DNA of 64,000 nucleotides from NCBI RefSeq assembly GCF_023277745.1, contig NZ_CP086322.1, forward strand, positions 7,998,001 to 8,062,000. The letters are read 5' to 3'. The translations under genes and the position numbers were made by a program. The notes under the pieces are model-generated. The model saw nothing but the letters and a program-made list of their open reading frames with translations, ran no database searches and had not been told where the DNA came from. This stretch comes from Streptomyces halobius. GTDB lineage: Bacteria; Actinomycetota; Actinomycetes; Streptomycetales; Streptomycetaceae. Every line of letters starts with the position of its first letter. Position 1 is the first letter of the stretch. Shown here piece by piece: positions 53,712 to 63,972 of the stretch.

Positions 53712-54221
53712 ATGACGGCCGCCTCGCCCGACCTCGGCACTCCGCGCACCGCCGGCCCCGATCTCCTGCGCTCCGTCTTCCGGCAGCACGCCGCGGGCGT
53801 CGCCGTGATCACCGCGCACGGCTCCCGCCCCGTCGGCTTCACCGCCACGTCCCTCACCTCCGTCGCCGCGGAGCCGCCGCTGCTCTCGTTCGGCATCGGC
53901 ACCGGCTCCTCCAGCTGGCCGGCCGTCGCCGAGGCCGAGCACGTCGGCGTCCACATACTCGGCGAGCACCAACGGGAGCTGGCCGCCACCTTCGCCCGCA
54001 GCGGCGCGGACCGCTTCGGCCCCGCCACCTCCTGGCGCACCGGCCCCGAGGGCGTGCCCCTGCTGGACGGGGTGCTGGCCTGGCTGGTCTGCAAGGTCGT
54101 GACGCGGGTTCCGGCCGGTGATCACCGGATCGTGCTCGCCCAGCCGGTCATCGGCGACCCCACCGGGCCGGGCCGGCCGCTCCTCTATCACCAGGGACGC
54201 TTCAACGCGTTGCGGGACTGA
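53712..54221 (+). CDS. Flavin reductase-like FMN-binding protein
   Basis: 169 residues from ATG 53712 with AAGGA upstream. FRQHAAGVAVITAHGSRPVG, FTATSLTSVAAEPPLLSFGI and HVGVHILGEHQRELAATFAR are the split-barrel flavin reductase pattern. Such enzymes reduce FMN or FAD with NAD(P)H for monooxygenases. It precedes etfBA but is separated by about 210 bp, so it is probably transcribed on its own. Confidence 0.88.
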   Translation: MTAASPDLGTPRTAGPDLLRSVFRQHAAGVAVITAHGSRPVGFTATSLTSVAAEPPLLSFGIGTGSSSWPAVAEAEHVGVHILGEHQRELAATFARSGADRFGPATSWRTGPEGVPLLDGVLAWLVCKVVTRVPAGDHRIVLAQPVIGDPTGPGRPLLYHQGRFNALRD

Positions 54222-54434
54222 CGGGTTCCCGTACGGCCTCGTCGTTCCCCGGTCGGGTCCGTTGGCAAGGTCACATTTCGTCAGCCTTGATTCAGGGCAC
54301 CAGACTGGATGTACTGGTGGGTAACATGAGCGTCGGCGCGGGGGAACCGCAACCGACCGGGAGCCGCCCCAACAGGCGCCTATGCTGCCAGCACAAGGCA
54401 GTTCTGAAGAGACGAAGCAGGTAGGAGAGCCGGC

Positions 54435-55220
54435 GTGAGCTTGAGGATCGTTGTCTGTGTGAAGTACGTGCCCGACGCCACCGGCGACCGGCACTTCGCC
54501 GAGGACCTGACCGTCGACCGCGACGACGTGGACGGCCTCCTGTCGGAGCTCGACGAGTACGCCGTCGAGCAGGCCCTGCAGATCAAGGAAGCGGCCGACG
54601 ACGCGGAGATCACGGTCCTGACCGTCGGTCCCGAGGACGCCAACGACGCGCTCCGCAAGGCGCTGTCGATGGGCGCCGACAAGGGTGTGCACGTCGAGGA
54701 CGACGACCTGCACGGCACCGACGCGCTGGGCACCTCGCTCGTGCTGGCCAAGGCCATCGAGAAGACCGGCTACGACCTGGTCGTCTGCGGTATGGCCTCC
54801 ACCGACGGCGGCATGGGCGTGCTGCCCGCGCTGCTCGCCGAGCGGCTGAACGTCCCCCAGGTGACCCAGCTCTCCGAGGTCGCCGTTGCCGACGGCAAGG
54901 TCACCGGCCGCCGTGACGGTGACACCGCCACCGAGCAGCTGGAGGCCGCGCTGCCGGCCGTCGTGTCCGTGACCGACCAGTCGGGCGAGGCGCGCTACCC
55001 GTCCTTCAAGGGCATCATGGCCGCGAAGAAGAAGCCGGTGGAGTCCCTGGAGCTGGACGACCTGGACGTCGAGGCGGACGAGGTCGGCCTGGAGGGCGCC
55101 TGGACCGCCGTCGACGAGGCGACCGAGCGCCCGGCCCGTACGGCGGGCACGATCGTCAAGGACGAGGGCGAGGGCGGCAAGCAGCTCGCCGAGTTCCTCG
55201 CGGGTCAGAAGTTCATCTGA
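54435..55220 (+). CDS. etfB: Electron transfer flavoprotein beta subunit
   Basis: 261 residues from GTG 54435 (SLRIVVCVKYVPDATGDRHF) with AGGAG upstream. The EtfB pattern is clear: DEYAVEQALQIKEA, ALSMGADKGVHVEDDDLHGT, DLVVCGMASTDGGMGVLPAL and ARYPSFKGIMAAKKKPVESL. It binds AMP and forms a heterodimer with EtfA, passing electrons from acyl-CoA dehydrogenases to ETF-quinone oxidoreductase. etfA follows after 81 bp. Confidence 0.95.
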   Translation: MSLRIVVCVKYVPDATGDRHFAEDLTVDRDDVDGLLSELDEYAVEQALQIKEAADDAEITVLTVGPEDANDALRKALSMGADKGVHVEDDDLHGTDALGTSLVLAKAIEKTGYDLVVCGMASTDGGMGVLPALLAERLNVPQVTQLSEVAVADGKVTGRRDGDTATEQLEAALPAVVSVTDQSGEARYPSFKGIMAAKKKPVESLELDDLDVEADEVGLEGAWTAVDEATERPARTAGTIVKDEGEGGKQLAEFLAGQKFI

Positions 55221-55301
55221 CGCAGCCTCACGGGCCGGACGTTCCGCCACGGCCCGTCCGCACCTCAACCGCCCTCATTCTTCCCGCAGGAGTGTCACCC
55301 C

Positions 55302-56264
<963 letters not shown>

Positions 56265-56303
56265 GGCCGTTGGGCTCCTGGGCAGCCGGGCCCGCAGTGG
56301 CAT

Positions 56304-56336
56304 GAGGCCCCGTACGCACCACGCGTACGGGGCCTC
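56304..56336. terminator. Bidirectional terminator between etfA and the DinB gene
   Basis: GAGGCCCCGTACGC (56304-56317) and its exact complement (56323-56336) form a 14-bp stem with a 5-base loop, between two convergent genes. Confidence 0.85.
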
Positions 56337-56366
56337 GTGCCGTGCTGGGCCGGCCGTGCTGGCTGG

Positions 56367-56885
56367 TCAGTCTTCGGTCGCGCCGTCGATCCGCTCGCGC
56401 AGCAGGTCCGCGTGGCCGTTGTGCCGGGCGTACTCCTCGATCATGTGGACGTAGATCCAGCGCAGGTTCAGCGTGCGGCCACGGCTGCTCTGGAAGGTCG
56501 CGTCCAGGTCGCCGTCCACCACCGCCGCGTCGCAGCGTTCGATCTCCGAGCGGAACGCGTCGAAGGCCGCCCTGGCTCCCGCAGGATCGACGTCGTCGAA
56601 ATCCGCGTCCACGTTCTCGTCGGTGATGTAGCGGCTCTCGATCCGCTCGCCGGCGAAGCGCTGCCGGAACCAGGCGCGCTCGACGTCCGTCATGTGGCGT
56701 ACCAGGCCCAGCAGGGTGAGGCTGGACGGCGGGGCGCTCGCCTCGGCCAGCTGGTCCGGGGCGAGCCCGGCGCACTTGGCGAGCAGGGTGTCGCGGTGCC
56801 AGTCGAGCCAGCCCTGCAGCATTTCCCGCTCGCCGGCTACCGTCGGGAGTTCTCGGCGCTCAATAGAGGGTGCGATCCACGTCAT
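56367..56885 (-). CDS. DinB/DUF664 family protein (probable mycothiol transferase)
   Basis: 172 residues from ATG 56885 (MTWIAPSIERRELPTVAGER). It has the DinB four-helix layout with metal-ligand histidines in LLGLVRHMTDVERAWF and WIYVHMIEEYARHNGHADLL. Actinobacterial members are often mycothiol-dependent S-transferases in detoxification. It is convergent with etfA. An upstream extension to 58526 is frame overlap only. Confidence 0.85.
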   Translation of the reverse strand: MTWIAPSIERRELPTVAGEREMLQGWLDWHRDTLLAKCAGLAPDQLAEASAPPSSLTLLGLVRHMTDVERAWFRQRFAGERIESRYITDENVDADFDDVDPAGARAAFDAFRSEIERCDAAVVDGDLDATFQSSRGRTLNLRWIYVHMIEEYARHNGHADLLRERIDGATED

Positions 56886-57179
56886 GAGGGCGAGTCTGAC
56901 GGCCTTGATCGCGGCGCGCCACGGAGTTATGCGGGTTGCGGCCCCGGGCCCCGGGCCCCGTGACCTGCGTCCTCGCGCGCGAGAGGGGTGTTGACCTCGC
57001 CACCCGGCACGGTTAACTTCGCTATACGGATTGTTGATTCCGTTGCACGGAAAACGTGAGCGCAACAGTCGCAACAAATCGCGGATGTGGCCAAGAGGCC
57101 GCGGAGGCGGCAACAGATCGCGGAAGCGGCAACAGGAAGAGCGCCCGAAGGCCGGGCGGACGCACCAGGAGGGTGTCGG

Positions 57180-58463
57180 ATGGGGCAGCAGGAGACCGTG
57201 GCGACGAGCCTCGCGCACACCGTACGCGAGGGAATCGGCGCCGCTCTCGCCGAGGTCGACGCCGATCTGGCGCGGCGCTACCCGGGCGACCCCGGTACCC
57301 GCCAGCCGGTCCACACCGTCTACGTTCCCGGCGATGTCTTCGCCGCGGACACCCTTCGCTCCTGGGGCGACCAGGCCCTCGCCGCCCTCGACGCACACGC
57401 CCCCGACGCCGGCGCGCTCGCCACCGTCCTCGGCATCTCCGACGAACTCGCCGGACCCGTCTACGACCGCGTCCGCGCCAAGCTGGAGCGCGAGCCGATC
57501 GAAGACCTGCGCGTCGACTTCGAGGACGGCTACGGCCCCCGCCCGGACGCTGAGGAGGACGAGGCCGCCGCCCGCGCCGCCGCACGGGTCGCCGCCGCGT
57601 TCCAGGACGGCACCGCCGCCCCGTACATGGGCATCCGGATGAAGTGCATGGAGGCCGCCGTCCGCGACCGCGGCATCCGCACCCTCGACATCTTCCTCAC
57701 CGGCCTGATGGAGGCCGGCGGCCTGCCCGACGGACTGGTACTGACGCTCCCCAAGGTCACCTACGCCGAGCAGGTCACCGCGATGGTCCGGCTGCTGGAG
57801 GCGTTCGAGAAGGCCCACGGCCTGGAGAGCGGCCGGATCGGCTTCGAGATCCAGATCGAGACCACCCAGTCGATCCTGGGTGCCGACGGCCGTGCCACCG
57901 TCGCCCGCATGATCGAGGCCGCGGAGGGGCGCGCCACGTCCCTGCACTACGGCACCTTCGACTACAGCGCCTCCTGCGGCGTCAGCGCCGCCCACCAGTC
58001 GCTGGACCACCCGGTGGCCGACCACGCCAAGGCCGTGATGCAGGTGGCCGCGGCGGGTACCGGCGTGCGGCTGTCCGACGGCTCGACCAATGTCCTGCCC
58101 GTCGGCGCCACCGCCCAGGTCCACGACGCCTGGCGGCTGCACCACGGCCTCGTCCGCCGGTCGCTGGCCCGTGCGTACTACCAGGGCTGGGACATGCACC
58201 CGGGCCACCTGCCCACCCGGTACGCGGCGGTCTACGCCTTCTACCGCGAGGGCCTGGAGCAGGCCGCCGCCCGGCTCGCGGCCTATGTCGCCAAGGCCGG
58301 CGGCGACGTCATGGACGAGCCCGCCACCGCCAAGGCGCTCAGCGGCTATTTGCTGCGCGGCCTCGACTGCGGGGCCGTCGACAGCGCCGAGGTCGAAGGG
58401 CTCACCGGACTGGGGCGTGCGGAACTGGATGCGCTGGCGGGGCGGCCTTCGAATGTGGGCTGA
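57180..58463 (+). CDS. DUF6986-like HpcH/HpaI-type aldolase or lyase
   Basis: 427 residues from ATG 57180 (GQQETVATSLAHTVREGIGA) with GGAGGG upstream. A citrate-lyase/HpcH-like barrel is indicated by DLRVDFEDGYGPRPDAEEDE (metal-binding Asp/Glu), PYMGIRMKCMEAAVRDRGIR, LTLPKVTYAEQVTAMVRLLE, IGFEIQIETTQSILGADGRA (with the key Glu) and LHYGTFDYSASCG. The family name is from memory. Enzymes of this fold make or break C-C bonds of 2-oxo acids or acyl-CoAs; the substrate is unknown. It is followed by a terminator at 58595. Confidence 0.75.
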   Translation: MGQQETVATSLAHTVREGIGAALAEVDADLARRYPGDPGTRQPVHTVYVPGDVFAADTLRSWGDQALAALDAHAPDAGALATVLGISDELAGPVYDRVRAKLEREPIEDLRVDFEDGYGPRPDAEEDEAAARAAARVAAAFQDGTAAPYMGIRMKCMEAAVRDRGIRTLDIFLTGLMEAGGLPDGLVLTLPKVTYAEQVTAMVRLLEAFEKAHGLESGRIGFEIQIETTQSILGADGRATVARMIEAAEGRATSLHYGTFDYSASCGVSAAHQSLDHPVADHAKAVMQVAAAGTGVRLSDGSTNVLPVGATAQVHDAWRLHHGLVRRSLARAYYQGWDMHPGHLPTRYAAVYAFYREGLEQAAARLAAYVAKAGGDVMDEPATAKALSGYLLRGLDCGAVDSAEVEGLTGLGRAELDALAGRPSNVG

Positions 58464-58999
58464 GGGCTGAGGGCGGGGGTGGGGATCTGAGGGTTGGGGA
58501 TCTGAGGGGGAGGACACGCCGCCCACGCGCCTTTTCCCGGCCGCTCACCCAGTCCTTTCCCCGTCGCCCGCCCGGGCCTTATTTGTTTTCCCCGCCGCCC
58601 ACCCCCCTTCGGGGGGTGGGCGGGTGTAGTGGCGCGGTTCTACGGGTGTGGTGGTACGGATTCAAGGCTGCAGTCGTGCGGTTCAAGGCTCTCGTCGTGC
58701 GGTTGTAGCGGCGTCAGGCCGTGCACCGTGGGGGCGGAGAGTGCGGTGAAGCCGATGGACGGGCCTTCGCCTGCGCCGCCGCGCCGGCCGTCCGCCGCCG
58801 CGTTCCCCGCCGCCTCCGGGGAAGCGGGCGCTCTGCGCGGGTCGGTGGTGGGAGCTGGTCGGCGGCGTTGTCAGTGGCGCGTGCGAGCATGGCTGTGGGT
58901 GGAGATCAGCACCGCAGCGGGGGGATCCGATGAGGTCAGGACGGGGGGCTGCCGCAAGGCAGTTGACGGTATGGAGGCGGTCGGCTCGATCGGTCGTCA
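58464..58999. other. gene-free region after the aldolase
   Basis: Contains a strong terminator and short repeats (CGTGCGGTT-like around 58640-58705). No credible gene. Confidence 0.45.
58595..58623. terminator. Strong hairpin terminator after the aldolase gene
   Basis: CCGCCCACCCCCC and GGGGGGTGGGCGG pair with a TTC loop, about 130 bp after the stop codon. Confidence 0.75.
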
Positions 59000-59083
59000 G
59001 CCGTACAGTGCGGAGCATCGGCCGTACGGTCCGGAGCGTGAGCCGTACGGTCCGGGGCGTCGGGCGGAGCGTCCGGGGCATGG
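59000..59083 (+). repeat. Four 21-bp tandem repeats
   Basis: Units begin at 59000, 59021, 59042 and 59063 with consensus GCCGTACGGTCCGGAGCGTG plus one base; the fourth is degenerate. Units 2 and 3 differ at two to three positions. They lie just beyond the 3' end of the LacI-like gene. Confidence 0.7.
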
Positions 59084-59121
59084 GCTGCCGCACGGCCGAA
59101 GTCGTGCGGCGTATGGTCCGA

Positions 59122-60162
59122 TCAGCTCTCGTGCGGGCGGATCTCGCCCGAGCCGCGGGCGATCAGACGGGTCGGGAGCTCCACCCGGCGCGGTGGTTCG
59201 GTGGCGCCCTCCAGGCGGCGGAAGAGGAGCCCGGCGGCCGTACGGCCCAGGCGGGCGGCGTCCTGGGCGACGACGGTGATCGCCGGGCGGACGAGATCGG
59301 CCAGCTCGAAGTCGTCGAAGCCCACCAGCGCGACGGGACGCGGGAGTTCGCGGAGGACGCGTACGACGGTGACGGTGACGCGGTTGTTCCCCGCGAAGAG
59401 CGCGGTGACCGGCTCGGGACGGTCCAGCATGGCCGTGGCGGCGGCTCGTACGCGGGCGGGATCGGTCGGGCCCAGCGACACCCAGGAGTCGTCGACGGGC
59501 AGTCCGGCGGCGGCCATCGCGGCGCGATAGCCGCGCAGCCGCTCCATCGCGGTGTGGATCCTCGGCTGGTCGCCGAGGAAACCGATCCGGCGGTGGCCGT
59601 GCGCGATGAGATGGGCGACCGCCTCCTGGGCGCCGCCGAAGCTGTCGGAGAGCACGACATCCGCGTCGATCCGGCCGGCCGGGCGGTCCACGAAGACGGT
59701 CGCGACACCGGCCGCGATCTCCGGCTCCAGGTAGCGGTGGTCATCGCCGGCCGGGATGACGACCAGCCCGTCCACCCGCCGGGCGCACAGCGCGAGCACC
59801 AACTCCTGTTCGCGGGCCGGGTCCTCGGCGCTGGAGCCATTGATCAGCAGCGCTCCGTGACGGCGTGCGACCTCCTCGACGGCACGGCTCAGCGGCCCGT
59901 AGAACGGGTCGGCGAGATCCTCCAGCACCAGTCCGATGCTCGCCGTACGGCCCTTGCGCAGGATCCGGGCCGAGTCGTTACGGCGGAATCCCAGTGCGGT
60001 GATGGCTTCCTGGACGCGGCGTTCGGTGTCCGGTGTGACGCCCGGCTCGCCGTTGACCACCCGCGAGACCGTCTTGAGGCCGACCCCGGCGCGCGACGCC
60101 ACATCCTTCATCGTGGGCCGGCTGCCATAGCGGCGGGAGGTGCCCCGGGCGGTGTCGGTCAC
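59122..60162 (-). CDS. LacI-family transcriptional regulator
   Basis: 346 residues from GTG 60162. The DNA-binding part is MKDVASRAGVGLKTVSRVVN, GEPGVTPDTERRVQEAITAL with the Leu-hinge region. The sugar-binding core has LVLEDLADPFYGPLSRAVEE, VDGLVVIPAGDDHRYLEPEI, VFVDRP and RPVALVGFDDFELADLVRPA. It probably represses the divergent ROK kinase gene and itself through the palindrome at 60248. The effector is probably a sugar or sugar phosphate. Confidence 0.9.
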   Translation of the reverse strand: MTDTARGTSRRYGSRPTMKDVASRAGVGLKTVSRVVNGEPGVTPDTERRVQEAITALGFRRNDSARILRKGRTASIGLVLEDLADPFYGPLSRAVEEVARRHGALLINGSSAEDPAREQELVLALCARRVDGLVVIPAGDDHRYLEPEIAAGVATVFVDRPAGRIDADVVLSDSFGGAQEAVAHLIAHGHRRIGFLGDQPRIHTAMERLRGYRAAMAAAGLPVDDSWVSLGPTDPARVRAAATAMLDRPEPVTALFAGNNRVTVTVVRVLRELPRPVALVGFDDFELADLVRPAITVVAQDAARLGRTAAGLLFRRLEGATEPPRRVELPTRLIARGSGEIRPHES

Positions 60163-60247
60163 GGTGCGCGGTCCTGTTTCTGTCGACGTCGGGCGGGGCG
60201 GCTGCGATCGGGTGCGGCTGTGGCTGTGGCGTCGAGCATAGCCTCTA

Positions 60248-60259
60248 GACAACGTTGTC
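60248..60259. promoter_or_regulatory. LacI-type operator palindrome
   Basis: GACAACGTTGTC is a perfect 12-bp palindrome with central CG, the standard LacI/GalR-family operator shape. It lies 86 bp upstream of the lacI-like start and 76 bp upstream of the ROK gene start. Confidence 0.75.
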
Positions 60260-60334
60260 AACTGACGGAAGACTGGCCTTCTCACGCCGGGCCGACACCC
60301 CCCGGCCCCGGGCCCACCAGGAGATTCCATACCG

Positions 60335-61288
60335 ATGCAGACGTACCTCAGCGCAGCTCTGGACATTGGCGGCACCAAGATCGCCGGCGCTCTGGTGGAC
60401 GCACACGGCAGGCTGGTCGTACGGGTCGCGCGGCCCACCCCCGCCGACAAGGACGGGGCGACGGTGATGCGCGCGGTGGCCGGGGTGGTCGCCGAACTGG
60501 CCGCGGCGCCCGAGTGGGACAGAGTGGCGGCCGTCGGCATCGGCAGTGCGGGTCCGGTGGACGCCTCGGCCGGCACCGTCAGCCCGGTCAACATTCCCGG
60601 CTGGCGTGACTTCCCGCTGGTGGCGGCGGTGCGGACGCTCGTCGGGGAGCGTCCGGTGGTGCTGGTCGGTGACGGCGTCGCGATGACAGCTGCCGAGCAC
60701 TGGCAGGGCGCCGCGCGCGGCCATGCCAACGCGCTGTGCCTGGTGGTCTCCACCGGGGTCGGCGGCGGACTGGTCCTCAACGGCCGGCTGCACCCGGGCC
60801 CCACCGGAAACGCCGGCCACATCGGGCACATAAGCGTCGACCTCGACGGTGACCCGTGCCCGTGCGGCGCCCGCGGCTGCGTCGAGCGGATCGCCAGCGG
60901 CCCCAATATCGCCCGCCGGGCGCTGGCGAACGGCTGGCGGCCGGGCCCCGACGGGGACACCAGTGCCGCCGCCGTCGCCGCCTCGGCGCACACCGGGGAC
61001 CCGCTCGCCATCCGTTCCTTCGAACGGGCCGCCCAGGCGCTGGCGGCCGGGATCGCCGCCACCGCGACGCTGGTCGAGATCGATATCGCGGTCATCGGCG
61101 GGGGAGTCGCGGGCGCCGGAGATCTCCTCTTCACCCCGTTGCGTTCGGCCCTGCGTGACTACGCGACGCTGTCGTTCGTGGCGGACCTGAGAGTCGTACC
61201 AGCTCAAATGGGGACGGACGCCGGAGTGGTGGGCGCCGCGGCCGCCGCGCAACAGTCCCGTCTCGATGCCTTCGTCCCGGTGCCCTGA
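60335..61288 (+). CDS. ROK-family sugar kinase (glucokinase-like)
   Basis: 317 residues (MQTYLSAALDIGGTKIAGAL). It has the ATP phosphate loop DIGGTK, the catalytic Asp in VLVGDGVAMTAAEHW, VVSTGVGGGLVLNGRL and the ROK zinc signature GHISVDLDGDPCPCGARGC with VERIASG. It phosphorylates a hexose such as glucose, an N-acetylhexosamine or similar. The absence of an HTH domain shows an enzyme rather than a ROK repressor. Control by the divergent LacI regulator is likely. Confidence 0.92.
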   Translation: MQTYLSAALDIGGTKIAGALVDAHGRLVVRVARPTPADKDGATVMRAVAGVVAELAAAPEWDRVAAVGIGSAGPVDASAGTVSPVNIPGWRDFPLVAAVRTLVGERPVVLVGDGVAMTAAEHWQGAARGHANALCLVVSTGVGGGLVLNGRLHPGPTGNAGHIGHISVDLDGDPCPCGARGCVERIASGPNIARRALANGWRPGPDGDTSAAAVAASAHTGDPLAIRSFERAAQALAAGIAATATLVEIDIAVIGGGVAGAGDLLFTPLRSALRDYATLSFVADLRVVPAQMGTDAGVVGAAAAAQQSRLDAFVPVP

Positions 61289-61374
61289 CGCCCCCGACCG
61301 ACCCCGCGCGACCTTAGGCTGTTGCCGACCACGGCACACGGGCAGCGGTACGGGTATCGAGGGGATCGGCGACG

Positions 61375-63852
61375 GTGACACCGGGGGAGCGTGACCAGCG
61401 GGGGGCGGACGAGGTGCGTGGGGCGAGCGGAGGGGACGGTCCCGGGGAGGCGGGCGGCGCGCCTGCGGCCTCGGCGTCACCGGCACAGGACGGCCCGCCG
61501 TCGCAAGGTGCTCCGCAAGGTGGTACGTCGGAGGACAGCCCTCCGCGGAACAGCCCTCCGCCGAACAACGCGTCGCAGAACAGCGCTCCGCAGGGCGGTG
61601 ACGCGAACGCTGCCGCTGGCGCGGGTGAGGCCGGTGGTGCGCCAGGTACCCCCAGCGCCCCGAGAACCCCCAGTGCGGCTGCCGCGAGCGGCCCCAAGCG
61701 GGGCAATGACGCCGATCTGACCGGGTGGCTGCTCGGCGGCCGGTACCGCGTGACCGGCCGGATCGGCCGCGGCGGTATGGGCGTGGTCTGCCGCGCCGTC
61801 GACGAGGTGCTCGGCCGCGAGGTCGCGCTGAAGGTCCTGCGCGCCTATACCGACGCCTCCGCCCCGGAGCTCGCCGATCTGCGTACCCGTATGCAGCGTG
61901 AAGCGCGGGCCGCGGCCCGTATCCGGCACTCCGGCGTGATCACCGTCCATGACGTCATCGACGAGGACGGACGGCCGGTCATCGTCATGGAGCTGGTGGA
62001 CGGCCCCTCGCTGGACGACGCCATCGCGCAGGGCGGCGCCCTCGAACCCCGGGAGATCGCCCGTATCGGCGCCCGCGTCATGGACGCGTTGGCCGCCGCT
62101 CACCACGTGGGCGTGCTGCACCGCGATGTGAAGCCGGGCAATGTGCTGCTGGACGGCTGGGGGCACCGACCAGGCCGTTCAGACTCTGGGGGAGGCCGGG
62201 TGGTGCTGACCGACTTCGGCATCGCCAGCATCGAGGCCCCGGGCGACGGCGCCACCACGAACATCACCCGCAGCGGCGAACTGGTCGGCTCGCTCGACTA
62301 TCTGCCGCCCGAGCGGGCCCAGGGCCAGGACCCGACGCCCGCCTCGGACATCTGGTCGCTGGGAATGACGCTGTATGCGGCCGTGGAGGGCGGCGGTGCG
62401 CCGTTCCGTCGTACGTCGGTGTGGTCGACGCTCACCGCGATCGTCACCGAGCCGCTGCCCGAGCCGCAACGTGCCGGGCCGCTGGCCCCCGTCCTGCACG
62501 CCCTGATGGCCAAGAATCCGGCCGACCGGCCGTCCGCCGCCCAGGCGCGGAGGCTGCTGGAGGCGGTGGCCGAGGGCCGGGATACGCAGGTGGCGCCGAC
62601 GCCCGGCACGCCGTATCTGCCCACCGCGACTGATCTCCGCGCGGTCACCCCGCCGCATCCGCCGCAGGAGATCGGGCAGCCAGGGGGCGGCCGGCAGGGG
62701 GTGGGCCATCCGGGGGCGGCCGCTCAGCCGCCCGGCGCCCAGGCGGCAGCGGCGGCCGGTGCCGCGCCCGACGGTCCGGTCAACGCGGGCGTGCCCCCGG
62801 CCAGTTGGCTGTCCGGGCCGGGTCCCCAGGGTGCACCGGCGCCCCGGCAGACCCCGCCCGCCCAGCACAACGCGCCGGGTGGTGAGCACAACACCCCGCC
62901 CGCGGCCACTCCAAGCTCCCCCAGCTCCCGCAACTCACCCCACGCGCATATCTCCCCCAACTCCCCCAGCTCTCCCGACTTTCCGGCAAACGCCCCCGCC
63001 TCCGGCCCCCTCCACGACCCGCCCGGCGTGGTGAGCGGCCCGGCCGTGGGCAGTACGGGCCCCCGTCCGTACCTCGGGGTCCCGTCCGAGCGGGACACCG
63101 CACGGCTGCCGGCCCGCCGTCGGCGTCGTGTGGCGCTGGCCGTCGCGGCGGTGCTCGCCGTGCTCGCGACCGGCGGCGGGGTGACGTACGCACTGGTCGG
63201 CGGGGACCCCGGCGGCGCCGTCGCGGAGGGCGGACGGCATGCCCCGGAGCCACCCGAGAGCCCGTCCAGGGCCGGCCGGCCCAGCGCATCGGCCGGCACG
63301 GACGACGACAAGGATGCGGGCAAGGGCAAGGAGAGCCCGTCACCCTCCGCATCGCAGCAGCCGTCGGGCGACGCGACCTCGAACGACCCCAAGCCCGGTG
63401 GCGCGGGCGGGAGTTCGGGCGAGCAGGACGGCGGCACGGACGCGGGTGGCACCACGGGCGGCGCGGACGGTGGCTCCTCCGGTGGTTCGGACGGCGGCAC
63501 CGGTACGTCCGGTGGCGGCAGCGGCGGCACCGGCTCGGGGGGCAGTGGCGGCGGCGACCCCAGCCCGAGCACGTCGTGTGTGGACATCGGCGGCGGTAGG
63601 ACCAACTGCGATGTGTGGCGCACCGCCACCTCGTACACCGCGTCCTTTCAGCAGGCCGGCACGCTGAACATGGGCACCAACTATTTCTACTGCCAGGCGA
63701 AGCTCGGCCGTCGCGAGACGTACGGGAAGTGGACGAACGTCTGGTGGGCCAAGACCGATGACGACAGCGGCAACTCCGGTGTCTACATCAGCGTCGTCTA
63801 CATCACCGGCGGCGAGAACGACCAGCCGGTCCCCGGGCTGCCTACCTGCTGA
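61375..63852 (+). CDS. Membrane Ser/Thr protein kinase with unusual extracellular domain
   Basis: 825 residues from GTG 61375. Residues 1-115 are Pro/Ala/Ser-rich. The PknB-type kinase domain (about 120-395) has GRIGRGGMGVV, the ATP Lys in VALKVLRAY, HRDVKPGNVLL near residue 248 and DFGIAS near 280. A long Pro/Gln/Ala linker follows, then one membrane helix (VALAVAAVLAVLATGGGVTY) near 585-605. Outside is a Gly/Ser/Asp-rich spacer and a final about 90-residue domain with SCVDIGGGRTNCDVW, GTNYFYCQAKLGRRE and GLPTC. The four cysteines suggest a disulfide-stabilised fold; it is not a PASTA domain. It probably senses a cell-surface signal. Confidence 0.88.
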   Translation: MTPGERDQRGADEVRGASGGDGPGEAGGAPAASASPAQDGPPSQGAPQGGTSEDSPPRNSPPPNNASQNSAPQGGDANAAAGAGEAGGAPGTPSAPRTPSAAAASGPKRGNDADLTGWLLGGRYRVTGRIGRGGMGVVCRAVDEVLGREVALKVLRAYTDASAPELADLRTRMQREARAAARIRHSGVITVHDVIDEDGRPVIVMELVDGPSLDDAIAQGGALEPREIARIGARVMDALAAAHHVGVLHRDVKPGNVLLDGWGHRPGRSDSGGGRVVLTDFGIASIEAPGDGATTNITRSGELVGSLDYLPPERAQGQDPTPASDIWSLGMTLYAAVEGGGAPFRRTSVWSTLTAIVTEPLPEPQRAGPLAPVLHALMAKNPADRPSAAQARRLLEAVAEGRDTQVAPTPGTPYLPTATDLRAVTPPHPPQEIGQPGGGRQGVGHPGAAAQPPGAQAAAAAGAAPDGPVNAGVPPASWLSGPGPQGAPAPRQTPPAQHNAPGGEHNTPPAATPSSPSSRNSPHAHISPNSPSSPDFPANAPASGPLHDPPGVVSGPAVGSTGPRPYLGVPSERDTARLPARRRRRVALAVAAVLAVLATGGGVTYALVGGDPGGAVAEGGRHAPEPPESPSRAGRPSASAGTDDDKDAGKGKESPSPSASQQPSGDATSNDPKPGGAGGSSGEQDGGTDAGGTTGGADGGSSGGSDGGTGTSGGGSGGTGSGGSGGGDPSPSTSCVDIGGGRTNCDVWRTATSYTASFQQAGTLNMGTNYFYCQAKLGRRETYGKWTNVWWAKTDDDSGNSGVYISVVYITGGENDQPVPGLPTC

Positions 63853-63901
63853 ACGACGCTTGGCGCGGTGCCTGCCGAACGACATCGGTGCCCGCTGAGA
63901 G

Positions 63902-63937
63902 ACGGGTGGGCGCGCGCCGGGACGCGGGCCCACCCGT
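63902..63937. terminator. Bidirectional terminator downstream of the kinase
   Basis: ACGGGTGGGC (63902-63911) pairs with GCCCACCCGT (63928-63937) around a G+C-rich 16-base loop, between the kinase and the convergent partial gene. Confidence 0.7.
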
Positions 63938-63972
63938 CGCACGGGGGCATCGCCAGGCGTGGGGGAGCCGGC

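Noticed and set aside
56367-58526. 719-codon minus-strand frame across the DinB and aldolase genes
   Set aside because: Only its last 172 codons (DinB domain) are meaningful; the rest is antisense to the DUF6986-like gene.
58930-60609. Plus-strand gene opposite the lacI-like gene
   Set aside because: The long frame is antisense overlap produced by G+C-rich third positions; motifs and codon logic belong to the minus-strand LacI gene.
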